64,000 nucleotides of DNA, from NCBI RefSeq assembly GCF_007746795.1, contig NZ_CP036343.1, forward strand, positions 1,616,531 through 1,680,530. The letters are read 5' to 3'. The stretch comes from Gimesia algae (GTDB taxonomy: Bacteria > Planctomycetota > Planctomycetia > Planctomycetales > Planctomycetaceae). The translations under genes were made by a program, and so were the position numbers. Numbering within the stretch: the stretch's first letter is position 1; every line of letters starts with the position of its first letter. This document shows positions 53,790 through 62,845 of the stretch, piece by piece. The notes beneath the pieces are model-generated. The model saw nothing but the letters and a program-made list of their open reading frames with translations. It was not told where the DNA came from and searched no databases.

Positions 53790-55019
53790 TCATCTGCGCT
53801 GTGCATCAAGCATCCGGTTCTGCAACGCAGATCCCAATGAATTTAATGGCACTTGCTGCAGTTCCAACTGACGTAGAATGCGTGTATCCAATGGTGTCGT
53901 GACATCTGTTTTAGGATCGGGGTCTCCCCCGTTTAATAACAGGTCTGCCCGCCAGTCCTGCAACGCAGCCAGGACCACCTGGTCTGGCAGTCCCGTCAGC
54001 GTGAATTCAAATTCTTCAATCAACGAATTCTGCGCTTCCGGGTAATCTGAATAGATGGCGGCGATATCTCCCAGAAGTTTTGTCCGCTCCTGAGTGACGC
54101 CTTGTGCATTCGGAACTGATTGCCCTCCATTGGCTCCAAACAGTGTACTGTCAGCCGGAAGCGAAGTCTGGGGCTGACCATCCTGCCAGTCGTTTGTCAC
54201 ATTTCTTAACACACCGGGAATCCGCGACTGCAGCTCTCTGGCGAACTGTTCCCGGTCCTCAGGAGCGGTCGCGTTGTAGGCTTCAATCACTCTGTCTTCC
54301 AGCTCACTTTTCAGATAGCTGGGAATAGTCTTCAGGATCTGTTTGAGTAAGGAATCCTGCTTCGTAGTTCTGACGTCCGAACCGCCATTCCCCGATTTCT
54401 CAAAGAAGGGATTAGGGAGATCATTCGAACCGGGAGGAAACGGATTGGGATCCCCGTGCTGACTATGGTCGTGATCTTCACCAAACAGTTCATCGTCATG
54501 GTGATCGTGCAGATCGACTCCCGGGTGATCCAGTTTAGCCAGACATGTATCCAGGATATGATGCAATTCTTCCGGCATCACCGGTGCCATTTCATTCAGA
54601 ATCACTGCCGCTGCATAACCACTGCGTGATTCCAATACGGTCGCCCGGGCAGTTTCAGAAATGGTGATCAGGAAGAACGTCAGGAAAAGGGAAAACAGGA
54701 CGCCTTTCAGCAGCCCCAGTACAGCCCCCAGATGGCGATCAAACTCATTGAATTTCAAGGAATCGATGGCGGTCTTTAAGCTCCGCGCCAATGTAAACGA
54801 GATAAATGAGAAGCCAATGTAGATGGCCAGCATTGCGATCCAGCGATTGAGTGGCGGTTTCACATTGATCAGCGGAGCCAGTTGCAATGACAGAGATTCT
54901 GCAAACGCAAAGCAGAGCACCAGCGCTGCAATCGCGGCCAGCTGCCAGACGACTCCCTTGGAGGCACCTTTCCAGACAGCATAAATAAGAATCCCAACAA
55001 TCATCAAATCAAACCACAT
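53790..55019 (-). CDS. CvpA-like membrane protein with His/Asp-rich segment
   Basis: 409 residues from ATG 55019 (AGGA 8 nt upstream); the frame opens at 55106. The first 140 residues are a CvpA-type four-helix membrane domain (LMIVGILIYAVWKGASKGVVWQLAAIAALVLCFAFAESL, then AVLGLLKGVLFSLFLTFFLI). A segment near 190-215 is rich in His and Asp (DLHDHHDDELFGEDHDHSQHGD) and could bind metal. The remaining part is soluble and helical. CvpA proteins are linked to colicin V secretion and envelope integrity. The long C-terminal extension is unusual. Confidence 0.78.
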   Translation of the reverse strand: MWFDLMIVGILIYAVWKGASKGVVWQLAAIAALVLCFAFAESLSLQLAPLINVKPPLNRWIAMLAIYIGFSFISFTLARSLKTAIDSLKFNEFDRHLGAVLGLLKGVLFSLFLTFFLITISETARATVLESRSGYAAAVILNEMAPVMPEELHHILDTCLAKLDHPGVDLHDHHDDELFGEDHDHSQHGDPNPFPPGSNDLPNPFFEKSGNGGSDVRTTKQDSLLKQILKTIPSYLKSELEDRVIEAYNATAPEDREQFARELQSRIPGVLRNVTNDWQDGQPQTSLPADSTLFGANGGQSVPNAQGVTQERTKLLGDIAAIYSDYPEAQNSLIEEFEFTLTGLPDQVVLAALQDWRADLLLNGGDPDPKTDVTTPLDTRILRQLELQQVPLNSLGSALQNRMLDAQRR

Positions 55020-55223
55020 CGCGACATCCTGTCTAGTTCGGGTCGTCCATGAGAAATTTCGGGGTAGGCCCTCTCCCCTGCTTGCACTCCCCCGATTTTT
55101 CATCAAGTCAAGGGAAGGGGATTATAGGCCAAATTTCAGCTCTGCGGAAAGACCAGATTTTGGGTCTAAAATCCCGGAGGCAAAGATAAACGAGGGTAAA
55201 TTTTCAAAATAGAAAAGCAGGGG

Positions 55224-55484
55224 TCATCTGTCAGAATTCTGCTCGCCCGGTTTCAATTTTACCTGAGTACGACAGTATTCAGAGCCGATCACAATCATTT
55301 GGCAGACGGAATAAACCAGAAGCAGTATCGAAGTGCTTAACAGGATCACAAATAAACCATAGAAATAGATCGCTAATTCTGTCTCTTCATCCAGATACCG
55401 CATGAGGTAACCGGGAGCACCGCACAGAAAAACCACGGCAGCCACACTGATAAGAATCGCGAAAATTCTCTGATACAGCGTCAT
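55224..55484 (-). CDS. Small two-helix membrane protein
   Basis: 86 residues with helices at about 5-29 and 38-66 and a charged tail, CRTQVKLKPGEQNSDR. I do not recognise the family. It lies 30 bp downstream of the dtd gene on the same strand, so the two are probably co-transcribed. Confidence 0.6.
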   Translation of the reverse strand: MTLYQRIFAILISVAAVVFLCGAPGYLMRYLDEETELAIYFYGLFVILLSTSILLLVYSVCQMIVIGSEYCRTQVKLKPGEQNSDR

Positions 55485-55514
55485 AAGAACTGCCTCTGAT
55501 CTGGAGCCGAGTAA

Positions 55515-55964
55515 TTAAAACTGTTTCTTACTGTCCAACAGCAACGTGATGGGTCCATCGTTGACCAGTTCCACATCCATGTGTTCCTGAAAACGACCTG
55601 TTTCCACCGGGATGCCTTGACCACGGACTTCCGCCACAAAACTCTGATAGAGTTCATTCGCCTGTTCGGGTCGCGCTGCATTCACAAAACTCGGTCGGCG
55701 TCCCTTGCGGCAGTCTCCCAGCAGGGTGAACTGACTCACCACCAGCATTTTACCGTTCACATCAGACAACGCCAGATTCATTTTTCCGTCCGCATCTTCA
55801 AACACACGCAGACCCGCGGCTTTCTGAGCCAGGTAAATCACATCATCCTGCGTGTCATCCTGCTCCACGCCCAGCAAGACCAGAAACCCCTGCTCGATTT
55901 CTCCCGTGATCTCACCATTCACCGTCACACTCGCACGGGATACTCTTTGTACCACAGCTCTCAA
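55515..55964 (-). CDS. dtd: D-aminoacyl-tRNA deacylase
   Basis: 149 residues. The N-terminus [23 protein letters not shown], the [17 protein letters not shown] motif and the Gly-Pro loop [11 protein letters not shown] are all present. Dtd hydrolyses the ester of D-amino acids wrongly charged to tRNA, and also glycine on tRNA-Ala, and so protects translation. Length and motifs are normal. It lies 25 bp downstream of the glycine oxidase gene on the same strand. Confidence 0.96.
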   Translation of the reverse strand: MRAVVQRVSRASVTVNGEITGEIEQGFLVLLGVEQDDTQDDVIYLAQKAAGLRVFEDADGKMNLALSDVNGKMLVVSQFTLLGDCRKGRRPSFVNAARPEQANELYQSFVAEVRGQGIPVETGRFQEHMDVELVNDGPITLLLDSKKQF

Positions 55965-55989
55965 AGCAATCTCTCCTCGTGGAAGTTAC

Positions 55990-57108
55990 TCAATTAATCT
56001 TAATGCCGCGCTGACAGGCAAACGGATCCAGCGAGATCGACAATTCTTCCTCACAGATTAATTGCCGAATCAACCTGGCGGTGATTGGCGAAAGCTGTAA
56101 GCCATCCCGGTAATGCCCGGCAGCCATGATCAGGTTCTGATAACCATCAACGCGTCCCAGGTATGGCAGACCGTCAATCGACTTGGGTCGCAAGCCCGCC
56201 CAGGCGCGTTCGAATGTCGCATCCTTCAACTCTGGCACGACAGACTGCGCGAATGCAATCAGCCCTGCCACTCCCTCTGCCGTATTCTCTTTATTGAAGC
56301 CGGCTTGTTTCTCTGTGGAGCCGATCAGAATTTTTCCATCACTGCGGGGCACGAGATAGCGGCGTCCCGATTCGATCACCTGTCGAAATGGGATACGTTT
56401 CATTGACAGTAATACAATCTGCCCCTGCACGGGGACCAGCTCACACTGAATCCCCAGTCGACTGAGCAGTTCAGGCGACCAGGCGCCTCCTGCAATCACG
56501 GTTTGTCCCGCCTGGTGGATTCCAAATGGTGTTTGTATTCCCGTAACGCTCTCACCTTTGGTTTCAAATCCGACGGCAGGAGCCCCTGCATGAATTGCGA
56601 CTCCTCGATTGGCACACGCAGACAGCAGCGCTTTCATATGTCTTGGATTACGAACCTGTCCCATTTCAGGCAGAGAGAAACCAGACGCGATCTGTGGATT
56701 TAAAAATGGTGCGTGTTCCCGTAATGAAACAGAGTCCAGTTCTTCGACAGCGGTCCCGGTTTTTCGCCAGTCCTCTACATAACTCTGCCAGTCGGCGATA
56801 TCTTCAGACAGAGAGACATGCAAGCCACCACAGATCAGATAGCCGTTATCAATTCCCGATTCCTCTTGCAGACGACACGACCACTCGGGCCACAACGGCT
56901 GACTGGCGGCGCGGAGTTGTCCTCCGGGAGTCGTCGCGCATTCGAGTTTCGCGGGAGGCAGCATGCCGGCACCGGCCCAGGAGGCCTCCTGCCCGAACTG
57001 CTGACGATCAAAAACGGCAACCGTCAAACCCTGGTTCACCAGTTCGTAAGCGATCGAAAGGCCGATCACTCCGCCGCCAATAATATTTACATCCATCATG
57101 GGTTTCAC
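55990..57108 (-). CDS. thiO: Glycine oxidase (FAD-dependent)
   Basis: 372 residues; the start may be Met5 (57096). The FAD-binding motif GGGVIGLSIAYELVNQG is followed by the ThiO-type block GQEASWAGAGMLPPA. The C-terminus has AWAGLRPKSIDGLPYLGRV and AAGHYRDGLQLSPITARLI. It oxidises glycine to iminoglycine for the thiazole ring of thiamine. No other thi gene or TPP riboswitch is visible nearby. A TATAAT-like -10 lies about 45 bp upstream (57153-57158), but no good -35 goes with it. Confidence 0.9.
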   Translation of the reverse strand: MKPMMDVNIIGGGVIGLSIAYELVNQGLTVAVFDRQQFGQEASWAGAGMLPPAKLECATTPGGQLRAASQPLWPEWSCRLQEESGIDNGYLICGGLHVSLSEDIADWQSYVEDWRKTGTAVEELDSVSLREHAPFLNPQIASGFSLPEMGQVRNPRHMKALLSACANRGVAIHAGAPAVGFETKGESVTGIQTPFGIHQAGQTVIAGGAWSPELLSRLGIQCELVPVQGQIVLLSMKRIPFRQVIESGRRYLVPRSDGKILIGSTEKQAGFNKENTAEGVAGLIAFAQSVVPELKDATFERAWAGLRPKSIDGLPYLGRVDGYQNLIMAAGHYRDGLQLSPITARLIRQLICEEELSISLDPFACQRGIKIN

Positions 57109-57254
57109 GAGCCCTGGTCACACTCTTCAAAACGAGACATTCAAGGCGGTAGATTATAGCGGACTGACTGCAGAATCACAGGGGCTGCCACTCATTTCCA
57201 AAATCAGGAAACGAAGCCCCCTGCTTTTCTGTCTGATTCCAATGCACGGGAATA

Positions 57255-59147
57255 TCAATTCAACTTACCGGGGCGTAGAGTCCTGGCATAAGCAGTCGCC
57301 AGTGCCCGCAGATTCGTCCCGTAGACTTTCTGCAATGCGGCAGGCGCTGCGGTTCCCGCTTTGAATTCCTTCAACAGCAGCGCCATCTTTTGTGCGCCCC
57401 CGTTGTTGATCAGAAACTCAACCAGCGTAAATCCGACAGCCGTCGTTTCGGAAGGTGAAAAGGTCCCCTCGGCAACCAGTTGTTCGGGGCGCGTCACTTT
57501 GGGAGCCGCATTCAGCGCTTCCTGTCTTAGCGACTCAAAATATTTTTGACCGGATGAACCATTCGCCGCCAGCAGCATTCCCAAACCGCGAGACAGCCAC
57601 ATCGGCACATCCCCTTCTCCACGTTGGATTGCCGCATTGGTCAATCCCGCAACGACATTGGTCTGCAGACCCGGAGAATCCAAGCTCGCCTCATCACCAA
57701 CATCCTGCAGAACCAGATAGGCTTCCAGAGAAGTCGGAGTGACTTTGGAATGCCAGGTTGTAGCAGGGTCAACCCGGCGGTCTTCATTGGTCTGATTGAA
57801 TTCTGAATAACCGAACCGGTCTTTGATCACATACACAGCCAGTTTGCCTCGCCAGAGTGGTTTCTGTTTTTCATTGAACAGTTTTCGTAAGCTGTCCGCC
57901 TGGGTTTCAGCCCAGCCACTGATCTGCTTCAGTCGATCTGAACCGACATTTCCATAGAAAATAAAATCATCTGTCTCGAGTAGTTCCGGCTTTTCGTTGT
58001 TCAATGCGCGTTTCCAGGTGGGTTCCAGTGTTTCCCGACGCATATCAGCAAATTTTTCCGGCGAAAGCGTTGCCAGTTCCGCCATCCGTTTCTCATCTTC
58101 AGTTGGAACCATTTCCCGCAAGTTGCCTTTGGCATTTTTACCATCGAATTTGGCACCTTCTTCAATCCAGGTTTTCAGATCATTGGCGTTTTTTCGTTTG
58201 AGCAATGCCTGCCCCTGAGGCATTTTGATTGGATCCTGTAAACCTACCAGTTGCCACAGACGGCTGTCGTCCGGTTTCCCGGGCACGATCACTTCCCCGG
58301 TATCACCGCCGCGCAGAATATCTTCAAAGGTCATGACAGAGAATCCACTGGCCGGGTTATTTCCGCTGTGACATCGCATACAGAAATCCAGCATCCAGGG
58401 GGCAACGTCATTCATAAAGGAAACTTTTTCATTACCCGTTGCCATCTCCACTTTGACGGGGTTCTTTTTCGCTTTTGCAGAAGCGCCAATGGGGTCAGTC
58501 TCTTTCTCACCATCAAAGCGGGCTCCTTCCTGGATCCATTTCGCAATCAATTCAATCTGATTCTGTTCCAAAGCCGGTGCATTCTTCGGCATCCGCTGAT
58601 TATCTGGCGCGATCAATTTGAGTGCCAGAAGACTGGCCCTCGGATTACCCGGCACCAGCAGCAAGCCAGTCCGTCCCCCTTTTCGCATGTCTGCAAATGT
58701 ATTCAAATTCAGATTCGCACTCGCCCGTTGTGCGCCGTGGCAGTTGGAACACTTCTCATTGAGAATCGGTGCAATCTGCGATTCAAAACTGATTCCTTTA
58801 TTGGCACCAGGAGTACCACCTCCCCCTCCCATGGCTTTTTCGAGTAGTGTCCGACGTGCATCAATCAAGCGTTTGGTACTGAAGATGACAGGATCGGTTT
58901 CCGGAATCATTGCATCCAAAGCCAGCTTGTCCAGCTTGGCTTCCTCTTCATCGGTCAGTGTTTTCGCTTCGTCATATTTTTTCTGACGAATCAGCGTTGC
59001 CGCTTTACCCAGGTTCCGTTTGATCGAAGCCAACTCCTTACGTTGTTCCGCAGTCAGCTTCGCTGCCTGGCTGGTGGCAGTCAGGATTCCGGAGAATAGA
59101 ACCAGAGCCAGGAGGAACCGGGTAATCTGAACGGACCGATGAGACAT
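57255..59147 (-). CDS. Secreted double c-type cytochrome-domain protein with peptidase-like C-terminus
   Basis: 630 residues with a signal peptide (to about 29, TATSQAAK). Two planctomycete-type cytochrome-c modules carry haem motifs Cys133-Ser-Asn-Cys136-His137 and Cys256-Met-Arg-Cys259-His260, each followed by the MPxxxxxLxxxQxxLIxxWIxxGA block. The C-terminal third (about 400-630) resembles the DUF1570/peptidase-MA-like region. The expected HExxH is missing: near GEGDVPMWLSRGLGMLL only the W-L-x-x-G part remains. It probably binds haem or electrons at the cell surface. Confidence 0.83.
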   Translation of the reverse strand: MSHRSVQITRFLLALVLFSGILTATSQAAKLTAEQRKELASIKRNLGKAATLIRQKKYDEAKTLTDEEEAKLDKLALDAMIPETDPVIFSTKRLIDARRTLLEKAMGGGGGTPGANKGISFESQIAPILNEKCSNCHGAQRASANLNLNTFADMRKGGRTGLLLVPGNPRASLLALKLIAPDNQRMPKNAPALEQNQIELIAKWIQEGARFDGEKETDPIGASAKAKKNPVKVEMATGNEKVSFMNDVAPWMLDFCMRCHSGNNPASGFSVMTFEDILRGGDTGEVIVPGKPDDSRLWQLVGLQDPIKMPQGQALLKRKNANDLKTWIEEGAKFDGKNAKGNLREMVPTEDEKRMAELATLSPEKFADMRRETLEPTWKRALNNEKPELLETDDFIFYGNVGSDRLKQISGWAETQADSLRKLFNEKQKPLWRGKLAVYVIKDRFGYSEFNQTNEDRRVDPATTWHSKVTPTSLEAYLVLQDVGDEASLDSPGLQTNVVAGLTNAAIQRGEGDVPMWLSRGLGMLLAANGSSGQKYFESLRQEALNAAPKVTRPEQLVAEGTFSPSETTAVGFTLVEFLINNGGAQKMALLLKEFKAGTAAPAALQKVYGTNLRALATAYARTLRPGKLN

Positions 59148-59593
59148 AACTTTCCTCTTAGTTTTGAAACGGGATGGATGGCGTAATTCAACGCGACTCC
59201 CCTGCTCTGCTCAATGAACGACGAGACAGGAGATTCTCTTCCGACTGAATAAAGTGGTTTGTGCAATCAGGCATCTATATCTTGAAAGTCTGCCTCAATC
59301 CGGTATCCCGCAATTGATGTGACTCTCAGTTTTCATTGTTTTCAGTATAATGGCCATGGGAATGAGAAAAAAGATCTGAATGCGATGAATCGCAGATCCA
59401 GAGGCAGACTGTAAATTCCCCTGCTAACTGAACCTCCCTTCTCCCCCGTGGATTCGTGGCTTTTTAGCTCTCTTGACTGGGAATCCCACAATTTTAACCT
59501 GAAGTTCCAAGACAATGCCGCCTCAGGTTGTCTATAATAGTCATAAATCCCACGAATTCCTGATAACCTCATATATATTCTTATCTTTTGACT
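59148..59593. other. Divergent intergenic region
   Basis: 446 bp between the cytochrome-domain gene (minus) and larE (plus). AT-rich. A TATAAT at 59533-59538 is a candidate -10 for larE, though no good -35 goes with it. No RNA structure or repeat of the families above was found. Confidence 0.5.
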
Positions 59594-60457
59594 ATGTCTC
59601 TGACCGCAGAATTATCCCGAAAATCCACACGCCTGACGGAAATTCTGGCGAGCATGGACCGGATTATTGTCGCCTTTTCTGCGGGTGTAGACAGTACCGT
59701 CGTCGCGCAGGCTGCTTTTCTGGCGCGCGGCGAGTACGCACTGGCGGCCACTGCGGTCAGCCCCAGCCTGGCCTCGGGCGAAAAAGAAGAAGCAATCCAC
59801 CTGGCCGAACTGATTGGTATTCCACATCGCCTGGTTTCCACATCTGAATTCACCACCGCAGAGTACCGGGCCAATGCCCCGAATCGCTGCTTTTTCTGTA
59901 AAACGGAACTGTATCAGATTCTCAGTCAATCCATTGCGGGAACCGAGTGGGAAACCGCCACCCTGGTCAACGGAGCCAACCTGGATGATCGCGGCGATCA
60001 CCGCCCTGGAATGCAGGCAGCGACAAATTACCATGTACGCAGCCCTCTCATCGAAGCGGAGTTTACCAAAGAAGATGTCCGCGCCCTGGCACATTACTGG
60101 GAACTCCCAATCTGGGATAAACCCGCACACCCCTGCCTGTCCAGTCGCATCGCCTATGGTGTCGAAGTCACCGAGGAACGGGTGCAGAGGATTGATCGAG
60201 GCGAACAGTTTCTCAGTGAACAGTTTAAGATCCGGGAACTCCGGGTCCGTCTGGAGCCCAATGAACTGGCCCGCATTGAAGTTCCTCTGGTCGAGATCCC
60301 CAAACTGACCACCCCTGCAGCGCTCACTCAGATTTCCGACCATTTCCTGCAGCTTGGGTTCCGAAATGTCACACTCGATCTGCAGGGTTTTCGCTCAGGC
60401 AGCCTCAATAGTTTTCTTTCCATCAATGATCTGCAGATAGCCGCTCCAAAAACCTGA
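59594..60457 (+). CDS. larE: LarE-type ATP-dependent sacrificial sulfur transferase
   Basis: 287 residues from ATG 59594 (the TTG at 59588 is unlikely). PP-loop ATPase with SAGVDS at 29-34. It also has CFFCKTELY and the cysteine of HPCLSSRIAYG, which aligns with the residue that gives up its sulfur in LarE. LarE builds the nickel-pincer cofactor of lactate racemase with LarB and LarC. Those genes are not in this window, so it may serve another nickel-pincer enzyme or its partners lie elsewhere. Confidence 0.92.
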   Translation: MSLTAELSRKSTRLTEILASMDRIIVAFSAGVDSTVVAQAAFLARGEYALAATAVSPSLASGEKEEAIHLAELIGIPHRLVSTSEFTTAEYRANAPNRCFFCKTELYQILSQSIAGTEWETATLVNGANLDDRGDHRPGMQAATNYHVRSPLIEAEFTKEDVRALAHYWELPIWDKPAHPCLSSRIAYGVEVTEERVQRIDRGEQFLSEQFKIRELRVRLEPNELARIEVPLVEIPKLTTPAALTQISDHFLQLGFRNVTLDLQGFRSGSLNSFLSINDLQIAAPKT

Positions 60458-60542
60458 ACTCAGGAGAGATCAATTTCTGGTCGCTTCTGATATAACAGCA
60501 CTCAACACAGCATAACCGCAACGAATGACAAGGAAACCAGCC

Positions 60543-61640
60543 GTGGATTCAGACAGTTCGTCCTTCATCGATCTTCGCAGTGATACAAAAACCCTACCAA
60601 CCCCGGAAATGTTGCAGGCCATGATCTCTGCAGAGCTGGGCGATGACATGAATGGGGAAGACCCCACCGTCAATCGGCTCGAAGCCATGATCTGCGACCT
60701 GCTCGGTAAGGAAGCTGCTGTCTTTGCCTGCTCGGGAACGCAGTCCAATCAGATGGGTCTGCGCGCTCACTGCCTGCCCGGCGATGAACTGCTGATTCAC
60801 GAACTCGGTCATATCGCGATCTTTGAAGGGGGCGCACCGGCCATTCTCAGTGGCGTCAGTTGTCGTACCTTGACCGGTGAAAGAGGCATGTTGACGGTGG
60901 AAGGTCTCCGCGGAAAGATTCGCGCCAATGATCAGCATCTGACACGCACAAAGCTCTTATGCGTAGAAAACACGACCAACGCAGGTGGTGGGCACTATTA
61001 CCCGCTCGACCAACTCACTGAAATCTGCGACTGGGCGCACGAGAACGGTTTGAATACTCACATGGATGGCGCACGTATTTTTAATGCCTGTATCGCTGGC
61101 GGCTATTCGATGAAAGAGGTCTGCGCCCCGCTGGATACCATCTCGATCTGCTTTTCCAAAGGACTGGGTTGCCCGATGGGATCAATTCTGGTCGGTTCTC
61201 AGGAAGCGATTACCCACGCCCGCCGCTCACGCAAAATTTTTGGCGGCGCTTTAAGACAGGCGGGGATCGTGGCAGCCGCCTGTATTTATGCCCTCGAAAA
61301 TAATATCGAACGGCTGCAGGTGGATCATGACAACGCCCGCTTCCTCGCCGGACAGCTGGCTGAGATTGAAGGAATTTCTATCAATCCTGAGCACACCGAG
61401 ACCAACCTCGTCTTCTTTGATGTCCACCCGGAGCTGGGAAATGCGATGCAACTGGCAGCCGCTCTCAGAAAAGAAGGAGTCGGAATCGGAGCCATGGGGA
61501 ATTCCACCCTGCGGGCCTGCACGCACCTGGATATCAGCCGCGCCCAGATTGAACAGGTTCCCGCCGCTGTCCGCGCCGCGCTGCAAGCAGGCCTGGATCA
61601 GTACCAGGGAATGGCGACCGGCCCGTATGCCCGAGGATAA
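60543..61640 (+). CDS. Threonine aldolase family PLP enzyme (GntG-like)
   Basis: 365 residues from GTG 60543, preferred because AAGGA lies 8 nt upstream; ATG 60525 is an in-frame alternative. The family pattern FIDLRSDTKTLPTPEMLQAM is followed by GTQSNQMGLRAHC, the PLP-phosphate Asp in HMDGARIFNACIAGG and the PLP-binding lysine in ISICFSKGLGCPMGS. It splits L-threonine or L-allo-threonine to glycine and acetaldehyde, or acts on a related beta-hydroxy amino acid. It lies 85 bp after larE on the same strand and may be co-transcribed. Confidence 0.92.
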   Translation: MDSDSSSFIDLRSDTKTLPTPEMLQAMISAELGDDMNGEDPTVNRLEAMICDLLGKEAAVFACSGTQSNQMGLRAHCLPGDELLIHELGHIAIFEGGAPAILSGVSCRTLTGERGMLTVEGLRGKIRANDQHLTRTKLLCVENTTNAGGGHYYPLDQLTEICDWAHENGLNTHMDGARIFNACIAGGYSMKEVCAPLDTISICFSKGLGCPMGSILVGSQEAITHARRSRKIFGGALRQAGIVAAACIYALENNIERLQVDHDNARFLAGQLAEIEGISINPEHTETNLVFFDVHPELGNAMQLAAALRKEGVGIGAMGNSTLRACTHLDISRAQIEQVPAAVRAALQAGLDQYQGMATGPYARG

Positions 61641-62161
61641 TCGATCACCTGAAATCGTTTCTGCTGTAAGACTTAACCGCGATAGTTATTCTATGTGATA
61701 CAGGCTGTTTTTCCTGCATCACATAATCGGCATAATCGATACCAGCGGTCGAGTCCTGTCACGTTCCCATGATTTCTGCATCAGGTATTAAACTTCTGAC
61801 AACGGGTCAGTCGATGCAATTAAGGTTCAGACTCCCCTCAACGATTGAGGCCGTAAAGACATAGGAACATGTCTTTCAATTCAGCCTATTACTCGTTTAG
61901 ACTCCATTGAGCTGGAGGATGTGCAGGAAGCCATTCTACATTCAATATTGATGACAAACTGAAAACAGGTGTTCTTTTGCTTCATTAAGTGGCAAAAACG
62001 CTGGAAATTCAGTGAATTCAATGAAAGAATTGGCCATGACTGCAGACTACCAGTTGAATCGATCCCCCGTCTTACGATATCATGAACCACATACAGTAAC
62101 TAATGGTCGGGAGAATTCTACCCCGACAGGTTCAGAACCACGTGACAGGGGGAATGCCGCC
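61641..62161. promoter_or_regulatory. Leader region of flgM with stacked hairpins
   Basis: About 520 bp without a gene. Three hairpins stand out: TATGTGAT...ATCACATA (61692-61699 with 61718-61725), CCTCAA-CGA-TTGAGG (61836-61850) and AAAGACAT-AGGAAC-ATGTCTTT (61855-61876). The first is probably the end of the upstream gene. The last two could regulate flgM. A frame open from 62012 could extend FlgM by 50 residues. Confidence 0.5.
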
Positions 62162-62458
62162 ATGGATGTTAACGGCACCAGTTCTATTTCCGGATCTCTG
62201 CCTATCAGTAAGCAGACCGGTCCGAGCAACACCAACATCAAACAGACACCTGCTTCGAAGCCAATCTCTTCTCCTCAGGATGAACTAGAGATTTCTTCCG
62301 CCGGTCGAATGCTGGATGAAATGACGAACAACTCCGATATGCGTGCAGAGCGGTTAGCACAAATCAAGGCGGCTATTGACGACGGAACTTATGATACGGA
62401 TGAAAAGCTGGATGCAGCTTTGAGCCGTATGCTGGATCAGATATCTGATTCTGAATAA
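62162..62458 (+). CDS. flgM: Anti-sigma-28 factor FlgM
   Basis: 98 residues from ATG 62162 (GGGGG about 9 nt upstream), the usual length; a longer frame from 62012 exists. The disordered N-terminal half (MDVNGTSSISGSLPISK) and the C-terminal sigma-binding block ELEISSAGRMLDEMTNNSDMRAERLAQIKAAIDDGTYDTDEKLDAALSRML match FlgM. It holds sigma-28 (FliA) inactive until the flagellar hook is complete. No other flagellar gene is in the window. It is followed closely by the Fur pair. Confidence 0.87.
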   Translation: MDVNGTSSISGSLPISKQTGPSNTNIKQTPASKPISSPQDELEISSAGRMLDEMTNNSDMRAERLAQIKAAIDDGTYDTDEKLDAALSRMLDQISDSE

Positions 62459-62505
62459 ACCACGTCTAAGCGTACTAGAGAAATTAGATGAGAAAGAGAT
62501 AGACC

Positions 62506-62805
62506 GTGCTCCATTTTGAAAGCCTGGAAATCGCTATGTCTCCTGTTGAGAAATTCAGAGAGTACCTGGCCTCCCAGGGTATAAGATTGACTGAGGAACG
62601 AGAAATCATCGTTGCTGAAGTTTTCTCTTCTGATGAACAGTTTGACGCAGACCAGTTGGTTGAGCGAATGGCAGATCAAGGTGTTGGGCGCCGCGTCAGC
62701 CGCTCGACTGTATACCGCACAATTGGTTGGCTGGAAAAAGCAGGAATGCTGCGAAAAGCAGGACGTAACAATGACCGCGATATTTATCAACCTGAATCAG
62801 AATAA
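62506..62805 (+). CDS. Truncated Fur-like DNA-binding protein
   Basis: 99 residues from GTG 62506. It is the winged-helix half of a Fur protein only (RLTEEREIIVAEVFSS ... RRVSRSTVYRTIGWLEKAGMLRKA), ending RDIYQPESE. About 72 of the first 92 residues equal those of the full-length Fur at 62846-63343, and even the leader is duplicated. The metal-site histidines are changed (SSDEQFDADQL for SSHEHFDADQL), and the CxxC dimerisation domain is missing. It is either a degraded copy or a DNA-binding protein that competes with Fur. Confidence 0.7.
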   Translation: MLHFESLEIAMSPVEKFREYLASQGIRLTEEREIIVAEVFSSDEQFDADQLVERMADQGVGRRVSRSTVYRTIGWLEKAGMLRKAGRNNDRDIYQPESE

Positions 62806-62845
62806 TCCGCGTACCTGACGACTTTAGAAGAGGAAGAGATCAACA

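Noticed and set aside
57153..57158. TATAAT as the promoter of thiO
   Set aside because: The hexamer is good but no matching -35 lies 15-19 bp upstream, so I did not list it as a promoter.
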